A stretch of DNA of 64,000 nt from positions 3,844,001-3,908,000 of the forward strand of contig OX344752.2 in assembly GCA_947034885.2 (NCBI GenBank), read 5' to 3'. The DNA is from Thuidium tamariscinum (lineage: Eukaryota > Streptophyta > Bryopsida > Hypnales > Thuidiaceae). Below are positions 33,661 to 44,045 of the stretch, piece after piece. A program made the position numbers and the translations under genes. Below the pieces are notes generated by a model. It ran no database searches, was not told the origin of the DNA, and saw only the letters and a list, made by a program, of their open reading frames with translations. How positions within the stretch are numbered: position 1 is the stretch's first letter; each line of letters begins with the position of its first letter.

Positions 33661-33863
33661 CATTACAAGAGAAAGGGGTGTTTTAAGTAGTGTCCTAGAC
33701 ATCACGTCTTTTAAGTAATGTCTTTTAAGTAAGGTTTTAAGTAAAATTTTACTAAAAAGACTGTCTTTTTAGTAAAATTTTACTTAAAACCTTACTTAAA
33801 AGACATTACTTAAAAGACGTGATGTCTAGGACACTACTTAAAACACCCCTTTCTCTTGTAGTG
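33661..33863. mobile_element. CACTA-type hairpin MITE 2 (203 bp, TSD ATT)
   Basis: The ends are CATTACAAGAGAAAGGGGTG on the left and the complement of CACTACAAGAGAAAGGGGTG on the right. The arms of about 100 bp are almost perfectly complementary, with internal 'cttttaagtaa' repeats. ATT flanks both sides (33,658-33,660, 33,864-33,866). Homologous flank at about 26,100 lacks the insertion. The near-perfect hairpin suggests a recent origin or selection for pairing. Confidence 0.88.
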
Positions 33864-33866
33864 ATT

Positions 33867-34428
33867 CATTAAGCTTGTACACTCCTCCCAACTGATTTGA
33901 GGCCTCTAATTGCAAATATAATTTCAGAATTTGCAAATTTGACCATGGCAGAAGATTAAAAAAAAACACTTCATGGTTTTCTAGAAGGAGAAGCAAGTGG
34001 TCAATTCACCTTGACCCTCAAGTCCTAGTTTTATTATCCTAAAGTAGTTGACCTATTTTCAATCATTTAAGCATTTACACATAGTTAGAGTGCAATTTTT
34101 TTATTGCAAATTTTCTCCCTTATAAAGAAATAGAGTTTGAAAGGATAGCATATTTTTCTAGAATTTTATTACAAATATTATAATTACTATGAATTTTTCA
34201 ATAGAAGATTCTTTTTGACCTACAATGGTAATATTGACCTTATTATTTTTGACCATAGGCTGACTGTAAAACCAACCAAGGGCTTATTGCATTTATGAGA
34301 GCTTCACAACCAATCCTAATGTACCATGATTGATTGCTTCGGAGTTGCTCCGCAACTTCACAAAAAGAAAACACTCTATAGATTGGAAATGGGGGTGATT
34401 GGAAATGGGGGTGATTGGAAATGGGTTA
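33867..34428. other. Non-coding stretch
   Basis: No gene supported. Just before the Tourist-like element, a 16-bp unit (gattggaaatgggggt) is repeated about three times from 34,381. Confidence 0.45.
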
Positions 34429-34793
34429 GAGTATCCACATCCGTTTGGAAAAATGGATGACTTGTTAAGAAGCACCTCCAAAGCAACCCCACCTGTCTGG
34501 CAAAACGGATGACTTGTCAAGAAGGAGGGCTTACAAGTCGACGTTCACTTGCAAATTGAGGTCATTTTGTGAGCCGCTTTGCGGCTTGCAAAATAGGAAA
34601 CGACAAGATGTGAAGAATTCTCCTAATCACCGGCCAAGCGGTTCACCTCATTTCCTATTGCCAAGTTGTGCGTGCATGGCTTGTTAACAGGCCTATCAAC
34701 TAGACGGATAGAGGGACTCCTTTGAGATTGGCTTGCAAATTGGATAGGCTTGCATTTTGCAAGCTGAATTTTGGTAGACGGGTGGTGATGCTC
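34429..34793 (-). mobile_element. Tourist-like (PIF/Harbinger) MITE, copy 2 (365 bp)
   Basis: Inverse orientation of the element at 26,245-26,609 and exactly the same length. Left end GAGTATCCACATCCGT, right end gacgggtggtgatgctc. Left flank TTA, right flank TTC, consistent with a decayed TTA duplication. Confidence 0.78.
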
Positions 34794-37700
34794 TTCGCTA
34801 CCTTAATTATAATTATCTTAGATCTACAATCCTTCTTTTAGACACACTACGGATATTTCTATTTAGGGTTCCAAAGATCATATATCACGACAAAATGAAG
34901 GATTAGGGATCCGTTTGACTGAACCATCATGTGTCGTTTTGCAAGCCCACTTGTGTGTGTTCTACTTGCTTGAGATCCGAAGTCAGCTTTTCCGAATGAC
35001 GTCATTCTGATGCAACTTGCAGCAATTTAGTTCTTCGGACGGGAGCCTGGAAGGTTCCCAGAAGGATCCGTTGACTTCCGTTGTATAATTGTACATCATC
35101 ACAAGTAGGACATACTGTACAGTACAGTGCCGCATGTCGGTTGACTGGTTTCAAGTTTCCACAGTAAGTTATTGCAAGTTGGGGCCGAGGTGAACCTACC
35201 CCCTTCCTGAAAGAACCCTTATTTTATTTTGTGCTTGATTTATTGGCTCTGTCCTTGCAGAGAGACTAAGGTAGGTACACCCAAAATGGCACCTGACCTT
35301 AAAGCGCCATCTACAATGTGCATACATTTCTGAAATCAGTCATGTAACCAGACTGTAGATGGCCATTTCAGAAACAGACTTTGACCGTTAATAACTTTTG
35401 CATACAGTATCCAAATCCTATGTTCTTTGGTGCATTGGAACATGTTTTCACTTGCCAACAAGACTATATAAAAATCTGAACAACATGATGACAGGAACTA
35501 GGCACAGTAAGAATAAGTGGCCATTTTAGGTGTACCCACCTTATGGCCACAACTCCGTAGTGAGGTTCGTTTTTGAATCGAGTTTTCAATTTTTATCTAC
35601 TTTTGCATTCACATAGCAGAATGTGGCGTGTATTCACATTTGGATCTATTTTTACAAATTTTATCTATAACTCTATTCACACTGCACCACAATGACATAG
35701 ACAGACATCTGCTTGCTCAAGGGGGGGCCGCCTGGGCGGACCCTTGGCTGGCCAAAGAGGGTAGCCTTGACAAACGTGGTCAAGTTCACTATTCATTTTG
35801 TTTAAATAATTTTGTTTGATTTCCCATTTCTTTAGAATTTTCCAACAATGAAACTAATATTGTTGTTCACCTAAGAGAGAGTTTTAGGGTCATAATGTTT
35901 TTGTTTATCTTCTTCACTTCTTCTAGGTAGTGAGAGACCTCTAATTACAAATATGAAATCCAAATTTCCAAATATTATCATATGAAGCAAATTAAAAGTT
36001 CCTATGTAGTTTTCCCTAGGACTAAAATCACTCACATTAGATTGCTTATGTGGTAGAATTCTTGGCGTTCCTAATGTATTCTTGCAATGTGGGAACTTGT
36101 AGTCTTTTAAAGGCTCAAAAAACATCTAGAGGTTCTTTTCCTCAACCAACCGCAAACTTCATGACAATGTACTCTATTTTTATATTTATGGAGAGAAAAG
36201 AGCTTCTATCTTCTAATCAAGGGTTGGCATAAATGAATAGTCTAATAAACATTTAGACTAGCCAATTGAATGAATTTGAACTGGAGAAAGATGTGCCCCC
36301 CATGTTGAAGGTAGCCTTTGTAACTGAATCAATCGTAGGACCTTTTCAGCAAAGGTCAAGATCCAAATTTAGTACACCAACACAACCTTCAGTTCTATTG
36401 AAGTATTTAATATTAATAAGCTTCTCTCTTGTCGATCCGGCGTCACAGAAACTCTGTCCAGCCGCAACCACGCATTCCACGAGAGAGTGGCGCTCGATCA
36501 AATCCCACCCCAGAAACCACCTGAAAACCAGCAAATTTGACCGACCACAACCCAGAGCCCAAACAAAACCGAAACAAGAGAACTGCACACACAGCCCGCA
36601 AAGCTCAGATCAGCGGCAAGCCCGCGATCAGGAGTCCTAGACTCTCACGCCCAAACTAATTCACCAATCTTTGGTGCCACAAAAATCAAAGAAATCCAAT
36701 CCATCGAACTTACTGTACACTCTATGGGCCACCGTCTAGACTCGGATGGTTCACCTTCTAAATACACCAATCCGCAAAGTTATGGCCGTGGTTTTCTGGG
36801 TTTCTTTTAAATCATTTTGCGAATTCCACAAATTCATGGATCAGACTAGACTCCAGTGAGCGAGAGTCCCAACGACCTCGAGAGACATGTCTGAACTGTG
36901 CAGTGGTAGTGACTGGGTTCGGCTTATTACTCGGAGTATTACTGTAACCCGTGGCAGAAAGGTCCACGGCCTTTGTCCAGTGAGGGCCTTCGCAAGTACA
37001 AGGGCTCCGGAGTCCGGACACCCACTTCATGGCTTTTGGTCAACACAGACAGAGCTACCAATTCCAAACCCACCAAAAGCCAAATAGTTCATCACCTTTT
37101 CGAGTATCAATCGATTCTCCAGAGTTTTATATTTGGTACTGTACGTAGTGTAACAAAAGTCCTGCTGGAAGTCAAGGTGATATCGCCGTGGAGTAGGTAA
37201 TGTTTTTGTTTTTCTGGTTGAAGCAAATGAAACGGAAAAGTAGAAGTACAGTATTCTATTTTTTTGCAATGAAATTCCGTTTCGATTTGTAACAAAAACA
37301 AAACAAAAAACAAAGTAGAAGTGCAAGGCACGCCAGCCACAAGTGGCCTGGCGGGACCGACTGACAAACCCAACCACAACAAAACAAACCAGATTGGAAC
37401 GAAAGAGGAGTAAGTAACGTAATGTTTGCGATGGCAGGTGGGTCTGTCTGGACTGAATTGATGGATGAAATAATCAAATTAGGGTTACCACTTTGGGAAG
37501 GGAAAGGGCAGGGCTGTCTAGTATAGGAGCCGGAGGAATTACAGGGCGCAACCCCACGGGAAGCTCGGTATTATCAGCAAGAGCTGACTCTACAGTCGAT
37601 TTCCATGTTGAGGTAGAAAGATCGAAGTTAGAACTGGTCACTCAGGCTCAGCTGATTTGCATGGAGAAAGTGGAAAATATGATTAAGGGTTACTTGTTAC

Positions 37701-38116
37701 TTGCAGATGAATGAAAATTATGAAATTAGAAATTAAAATTTTGCATTGTTGTTGTACAATAAGCACAAGATAGGTAGCTCTTCTTCTTGAGAAAATAGAT
37801 ACTTAATTCATATGAAAAATGAACTTTTCATTAGGTATTTGGGATTAGTCTAGGTTGGCATCTTGCTGTTGGATTGTACCAATTTGTATAAAAAGGCTGC
37901 AAGTCTACTAGAGGCCTAGTGCTTGAAGGTCCCATTTCTACATCAATATTTCCAAAACTCATAGCTCATAACATTTTAACTAACTTAAACCATTCCCCTT
38001 TGAAGAAGATATAATGCCTCCTAGCGTGGGAGAGGAATTAGTTTTAATATAGAGACAATCATTGGTTGGTTGGGAAGTTGCAACACTAGTATTGATGGTT
38101 TTTGATAGAAAAATAG
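34794..38116. repeat. Duplicated non-coding segment, right copy
   Basis: Colinear with about 17,200-18,750 and 20,250-21,260 (see left copy). It contains the complete Stowaway-like element at 35,269-35,541, absent at the equivalent place in the left copy, where only a fragment lies further upstream. No ORF is conserved between the two copies. Confidence 0.6.
35269..35541. mobile_element. Stowaway/Tc1-mariner-like MITE (273 bp, TA flanks)
   Basis: The ends AGGTAGGTACACCCAAAATG and (inverted from the right) AGGTGGGTACACCTAAAATG are flanked by TA on both sides (35,267-35,268 and 35,542-35,543). It is non-coding. Confidence 0.75.
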
Positions 38117-38120
38117 TCTT

Positions 38121-38869
38121 GAGTCATTGCAAGAAAGACTTGTTGAAAAGCATAGCATTTTGCATAGTACTCATTTTTTTCTTTGAGAGTATTATATAAA
38201 TAGTAAATCAACTTTTAAAAAAAGTGAAAAATATGTTTGATGTATATACCTTTAGGAAGAAGATACCCTAGGAAGGAAAGCATAGAAAAATTCTCTAAGT
38301 AGGAGAACTAGAAAAGTGATGAATTTTGTGAAAATTGTAACTTTCACTATAGTTTCACATTTTAATTTGTAAAAAATAGGGAATGTAATTTTTCTTAAAA
38401 CTAAAAATTTTCCATTTGGGAAGACTTTATGTTAAAGGTATTTCACCAAAATAATGATCCGAAAACTATCTTGATTGTTCAAAAATGTGCGCGCAAGGGA
38501 GGCTTGTTAGCACAGATGTTGAGGAAAGAGAATAATGATTTTTTAAATTTTCTTCGGTGGAAACATGACTACTTAGTGTAGGAATAGACCCTAGAATTCT
38601 CAGCTCTAGATTACTAAACTAAAATTAGGGTTTTAGGGTTTTAGGGTACCCCTAAACTGCAAAGTGTGACAAATTAAAGAAATTAGAATTTAAATATAAA
38701 ATGATTTTTGAAAATTTCTGAAAAATAAGGGTTTTTATAAATATCAAGTCATCCATATTCAATAAAAATTTCAAGTTCAAAGAGTTAATGCTTCAAAAGT
38801 TATAGCTCATGACAACTCTATCACTGAAAGTGTGATGCCAAATAGTACAAGTCTTTCTTGCATTCACCC
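38121..38869 (-). mobile_element. TIR element family X, copy E (749 bp, TSD TCTT)
   Basis: Left end GAGTCATTGCAAGAAAGACT, right end (inverted) GGGTGAATGCAAGAAAGACT, flanked by TCTT on both sides (38,117-38,120, 38,870-38,873). Reverse orientation to copy A. An internal 'ttagggttttagggttttaggg' stretch at about 38,626 corresponds to 'tttaggggtttttag' in copy A. Confidence 0.78.
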
Positions 38870-38873
38870 TCTT

Positions 38874-39559
38874 AAACCTTTGAAAGTTCAAGGTCAAGCA
38901 ACAAGACTAGGAGGTCTCTTTTGCTTTTATGTGATAAATTTTTTATAAAGTTTGACTGTATAGATTGGAAGATATGAATATTCAAAGTTGAATTTCTTTT
39001 TGAATTGCAATCTGCAATTTCAAATGACTGTAACCTCTATTTTTGAAATTTTTTGCACTATGGAACTTGAATAAAAAAAAATTGCCTTAAAGAGTTGAGT
39101 TGAAAATCTAGGAAAAAAGTTTCACAAAAAGAAACATGATTTCTTTATTTTAAAAGTTATTAATTAGAAATAGATCCAAGATCAAAAGAAAAACTAAATA
39201 GTAAATAGCTCTAATATGGGATTGAAATACAATAATTCCAATGGTAAGATTGTTCTGGCAAGTAAATAAACCCTTTTCTAAATTTTTTTTTGATAAATTG
39301 TAAAAATTGCATTCAAATCCTACAAATTAATATTTTGAGAGGATGTTGAAATTGTCCAAAAACTAATATTTTCCATAATTTTCTCATTCTTGGTCTAAAT
39401 AGAATGAATCAAAGCTTTACATGATTGTAGACAAAAATATATTATTTAAGAAAAAAACTTAAAAAATGAAATTGTCTTTTGGCAAAAAAACTTTTATTGC
39501 TTTCTATATTTAGTTTTGGGCATTTTGTAGCATAACTTTTGCTTCTAGTCACTTGAAAT
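38874..39559. other. AT-rich non-coding stretch
   Basis: Nothing recognised. Confidence 0.5.
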
Positions 39560-40334
39560 TCATTTTGTACCCTGTGGGAACAACAATCCTTTATCGTCAA
39601 AAACATCCTTTTTATATTGTGTAAATAGTGCGTTTAAATAAATCCAAAAGCACTCATTGAAAGTCAAACAATTGTACAAATCTCCCATTTTCATGCAAAA
39701 ATTCCACAAATAAATAGTTGCACTTTTGCAAAAATCTTCTAATACCCGTCAACTAAAAAATGGCTAAGACATTGTATATAGGCTAATAATATTATGGTTA
39801 TTCAAAAAATGTCAAAGATGGACATGCTTAGAGAATGTTTTGTTATCTTCTCATAGGCCAATAACACAATTCAACAGAAATACTCAAATCCTACTTTTAC
39901 TGTTAAGAACCATGCTCAAGATGCTTGCTAATTAGTCTCCTTCTCTATGAGAACCCACGGGAAATGCATTTTGTCCCCCATTGGTACAACAATCCTTGAC
40001 CATTGAAATCATGATACATTGTGTGAATAGTAGGTTTAAATAAATCCAAAAGCACTCTTTGAAAGTCAAACAATTGTACAAATTCTCCCATTTTCATGCA
40101 AAAATTCCAAGAATAAATACTTGTACTTTTGCAAAAAAATCTTCTCACACCCATGAACTAAAATATGTCCACGATGTCATATATGGGCTAATAATATTAT
40201 GGTTATTCAAAGAATGTCAAAGATGGACATGCTAACAGAATGTTTTGTCATCTTCTCATAGGCCACCAACACGATTCAACACAAATACTCAAGTCCTACT
40301 TTGACTGTTAAGAACCATGCTCAAGATGCTTGCT
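39560..40334. repeat. Tandem duplication of about 405 bp
   Basis: Two diverged direct copies offset by 405 bp. Both contain 'tttaaataaatccaaaagcact', 'tcccattttcatgcaaaaattcca', 'ggctaataatattatggttatt' and 'gttaagaaccatgctcaaga'. The second copy abuts F-box unit 3. No gene. Confidence 0.8.
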
Positions 40335-41015
40335 CTCGATCAGGTGACACTTTTCATTTCGGTGCAGTAATCTTGTCCAACGGTATCGTATTGGTAATCA
40401 ACGGGATGCACAGAATTTCAACTCAGCTGGCCAGCAATCGACGGAATAGAGAGCCCGGAAAGAGGGAGTCTCCCTCCGCTGGGATCACACCCGACTGATC
40501 TCCGTCCAGCCAGCCTGATAAAATAATTCCAAATAAAATACTCCCGACAAAATAGGGAGTACTCCAATTCAAACAGATGAGTGATCTCTCATCACAGCCT
40601 CAAGTGGGCCTCAAGTGGCCCACTCGTGAGGAGAGCGCCACTCAGCAGTAGCCACACTACTGTAGGCCATGAAAGACTACTGATGAGCTGTGAATTTTGA
40701 TCGAAAAGCCGCGAGATCCAGTTCAATTGTTTAATCCTGTTCAACCCCAAAATCAAATTATGTGTCGTTGACAGCAAACGATCACATATTCGTCATTCTT
40801 GCTCCGCAGGAAATCAAGGAGTTTAATGCTACTTTTGTCATTATTAAATGGGTTTCAAGGCTGACCTAGTGCAAGTGCCGAAGAGCTCGTGCGTGACCCG
40901 TCTCCCTCCCTACAGAGAACCGGTAGCTAGTTCGCTTGCCTCTAATAGAACGGCACTTGCTCCGAAAAGTGTAAAAAATTAGAAACGCGATGCTGGGTCA
41001 GATGCTTGGAGTCGC

Positions 41016-41023
41016 TATATCAC
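41016..41023 (+). promoter_or_regulatory. Degenerate TATA-like box of F-box copy 3
   Basis: TATATCAC in the conserved block, 625 bp before the ATG at 41,641. It has lost the A-rich 3' half of the TATA box seen in copy 2. Confidence 0.35.
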
Positions 41024-41515
41024 AGAAGCACAATCACCTCCATTTCTCGAACAGCTCTCATCGTCAATCTCCCTCAGTGGTGTAGTTGGTGGACGCTATT
41101 CGTAGATATGTACAATCAATCATACTGGTATTCCAACTTCTGCAACCAAGACTCACGGCGGGTGTTCAGAGGGGGTTACAATAATCTGAAAGAGTTGTGG
41201 AGGTGGCTTAAGAATCCGTCCTGCTCGTGAAGTCAACGAAGCCTCGGTAGTCGTAGATGTTTAGAGGTGAGCTACAAAACCTCATGAAATCAAGGGTACT
41301 AGTCTCCCAGTTTTGCAGCGGCGGAACTGGAATCTTAGTTTGAGTGATTGTAGAAACCAGTCTCAGAGATTTCGAGAGGGAGCTTCACTCGGGAGTTCGT
41401 GCTCGAGAATTTGGGAAGCCGTTTGTGAGTTTGGCTACTGGGAGCTTTCTGATCACAAGGTCCCTGCGTGTGTCGATAACTTGAGCTCGAGTTCTGAGAG
41501 CTTTCAAGCTACGCC

Positions 41516-41575
41516 ATGAGTTCTTACAACCGTGCAGAGCATTCACCTGGAACTCTCTCAATGCAGAGTAGATGA
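41516..41575 (+). CDS. upstream ORF (19 codons), remodelled, in leader of F-box copy 3
   Basis: The ATG and first four codons match copies 1 and 2. A 4-bp loss then shifts the frame to give MSSYNRAEHSPGTLSMQSR before a TGA. The ORF still spans 60 nt and ends 65 nt before the main ATG. Confidence 0.35.
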   Translation: MSSYNRAEHSPGTLSMQSR

Positions 41576-41640
41576 CCAAACTTTGAGTACAGTGCTAGGA
41601 TCTCCACTTTTTGAATCTCGGTACGAAAATTGTGTCCCCA

Positions 41641-42834
41641 ATGGCCGATTTCGTAGCTTGCAACGAGATGATGAAACGCTGCGGCGTTTCAAACGCAGAA
41701 GCGCCGGTGCCGCAAGCAACAGGATTCACGCCCTGCCTCCCCGACGACGTTTTCATCAACTGTCTACTGCGCGTCCCCCTCCAGTATCACACCAGTCTGC
41801 ACTTCGTCTCCAAAGCCTTGCGCACTCTCGTTCAATCGCCGGAGTATTACGCCCAACGCCAATCCGAAGGCGCAAGCAACTCCTTTGTGTGCATGCTGCA
41901 AAGAACACCGACCACAAGTGAAGAAAGCGGCGAAGAAGATGGTGACGAAGCTGGTGAGCCTGTGTTTGGGATCACGCTCTTGGACGTGGAACACGCGACA
42001 TGGGAGCGCTTGCCAGCGATTCCGGGCTTAGCACGCGGCTTGCCGACGTTCTCCAAGCTCATGTGCGTTGGACGCGAGCTGGTAGTGATGGGCGGGTGGT
42101 GGCAGTCCACTTGGGCGCCTTCCGTTTCGGTGTTCATTTACAATTTTGGGACTCAGAAATGGCGACAAGGGAAGGATATGCCGAGCGCGCGCTCGTTCTT
42201 CGCGTGCGGCGTGGTCGGGTCGAAGGTCTTTCTCGCGGGCGGACACGACGGCGACAAGAAAGCGCTCAACTCGGTGGTATCTTACGACGTGGTAACCAAC
42301 TCGTGGACGTCGTTGCGTAGCATGAGCTTGGAGCGCGACGAGCCGACGGGCGTGATCATCGCCGGGCAGTTTTATGTTGTGAGTGGATACGGGAACGACG
42401 CGCAAGGGATGTTCACCACGAGTGCGGAAATCTACGATCCGGAGACGAATTCTTGGCGATTTGTGGAGAATATGTGGACGCCAACGGACGGTGGAGACGT
42501 GCCTGCGAACCCGACATCGTTGGCGGCGCTGAATGGAAGCTTGTACGCCGTTCATGGAAACGAAGTGGTGGTGTACGATTCGGAACGAAACGCTTGGACG
42601 TTCGTGGCGGAGATGCCGGAAGAATGCGAGAAAGGGGAGATGAGATCGGCGTGTATTGCGGCAACGGGGAACGAGCTGGTGATCACGGGGCTTGTGAAGA
42701 GAAACGAAGCGACTTCGTTGCGCACCTTGAAGTTCACCCCGCCTTTGAGGAATGGCAAGCCGCAGTGGGAGACTGTCGCTTGTAGCGAGCAGTATCTGAG
42801 CCTGGCGCAAGCGTCTTGTGCGTTCGATTTGTAG
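41641..42834 (+). CDS. F-box/kelch-repeat protein (KMD-like), copy 3
   Basis: Intronless, 397 residues from ATG 41,641. F-box (LPDDVFINCLLRVPLQYHTSLHFVSKAL in two overlapping stretches) at about residues 31-72, then four kelch motifs as in copy 1. Differences include Asp for Glu in the F-box start, ARGL for AGGL before kelch 1, VVSYDV for VESYDV in kelch 2, and GNDAQGM for GSDAQGV in kelch 3. The frame is intact, so it is probably functional. The inferred role is substrate receptor of an SCF E3 ligase in nucleus and cytosol. Paralogous to genes at 1,873 and 27,649. Confidence 0.92.
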   Translation: MADFVACNEMMKRCGVSNAEAPVPQATGFTPCLPDDVFINCLLRVPLQYHTSLHFVSKALRTLVQSPEYYAQRQSEGASNSFVCMLQRTPTTSEESGEEDGDEAGEPVFGITLLDVEHATWERLPAIPGLARGLPTFSKLMCVGRELVVMGGWWQSTWAPSVSVFIYNFGTQKWRQGKDMPSARSFFACGVVGSKVFLAGGHDGDKKALNSVVSYDVVTNSWTSLRSMSLERDEPTGVIIAGQFYVVSGYGNDAQGMFTTSAEIYDPETNSWRFVENMWTPTDGGDVPANPTSLAALNGSLYAVHGNEVVVYDSERNAWTFVAEMPEECEKGEMRSACIAATGNELVITGLVKRNEATSLRTLKFTPPLRNGKPQWETVACSEQYLSLAQASCAFDL

Positions 42835-44045
42835 CGTTTTTTACCGATTTAGGGTTCATTAGGGACGTGAGAGAATTAGCGGTTGTACAAAATGTAAAGT
42901 CGACGCATTCAAGTGGGAGGCTTTTTGTTGTGCCTTTCCTGGTGCTTTCTATCAGGAGCTTCATTGGTACTGGCGTGCGTGCTGCGCCTTGTCTTTTCCA
43001 GTGCTGTACTGGACAAGGTGGTGTTCTTGCACTCCATTTTATTATAGCAACTGATATTTTTTTCGAATTGAAATTGTAGCGCAATCCCTGAATGTCTGTC
43101 TTTGTGTGTGTTTTGATTGCATGGAACTTGTGCGTGTTGGATGGGAGTGCAGGTGTTCAGTTTTGTAAGCGCTGATTCATTTGGTTCGCAATTGAACTCT
43201 GTTTAAGGGCTTCAGAATCCGGACGGGAGACGCTCTATGTTGTCGTTCCTGGTGCTTCAGTGTGGAGCTTCGAGCGGAACTGCGTTTGTGGATATCGCAG
43301 AACACTGGCAATTGCGGAGCATTGCAATCTATCCTTTTAGCAACTGACCTTTTTTTCGAATTGTAGTTGCAGCTCCGTCTGAGAATACCTGTCTCTGGTG
43401 TCCATGATGAGCTAGATTTCATGGAAATTGTGCGAGTTTCGATGAAGTGAACTGCGAGTTCGATAAGTTTGATGAGTTTAGTGTGCTTTGGGTGCAACTC
43501 CGCAGTCAAATTCGAAATTGACCGGGTTGCAGGTTTCGGAATCCGAGACACCCGTTGTTGCCTTGGGTGATGCTTCAATCAGGAGCTTCAATCAGCAAAT
43601 TGCGTTCGTCAATTTCGCAGTGCAGCTTGGTGCACAGGAAAATATGTAGCTTTGCATTTAATCCTTCAATCAACTGATCTTCTCCTTGGAATTGGAGTTG
43701 TAGCTCAATCAATGAACCCCTGTCTCCCTTGTTCATTTTTAGCTGGAATCCATGGAAATTGTGCATGCGCATTACAAGTCTGCTTTATGATCAGGAGTTT
43801 CAGTCACAACTGCACCTCCATTTCTCATTGCACTGGAACCTGTGGAGCTTTTGCAATCCATCCTGTAAGCTTGAGACTCGGATGTTTTTTTTTAACTGTA
43901 ATTGCAGCCTAAATAATCCCTGAATGCCTGTCTCTGTGGTCTCTTTTGAACTGGATGGCATGGAGGTTGGGCGTGCTTGGTGAATTGAAGGTCCGTTCTG
44001 TGAGCAATGAGCGAGACTCCTCTGGATTTTGGTAGCATCTGCAAT
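42835..44045 (+). repeat. 3' flank array: four degenerate repeats after F-box copy 3
   Basis: Blocks start near 42,938, 43,246, 43,562 and 43,775, with spacing of about 308, 316 and 213 bp, the same pattern as copy 1. Block contents are as described for copy 1. Confidence 0.7.

Larger units (their letters stand above)
40395..44045 (+). repeat. F-box duplication unit, copy 3
   Basis: Homologous to units 1 and 2 over the upstream region, leader, gene and a complete four-block 3' array. In the leader it resembles copy 1 more than copy 2. Confidence 0.85.

Noticed and set aside
38620..38655. Interstitial telomere-like TTTAGGG repeats
   Set aside because: Only about three degenerate units, and copy A of the same transposon family has the related 'tttaggggtttttag' at the equivalent place. 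It is transposon sequence, not a telomere relic.
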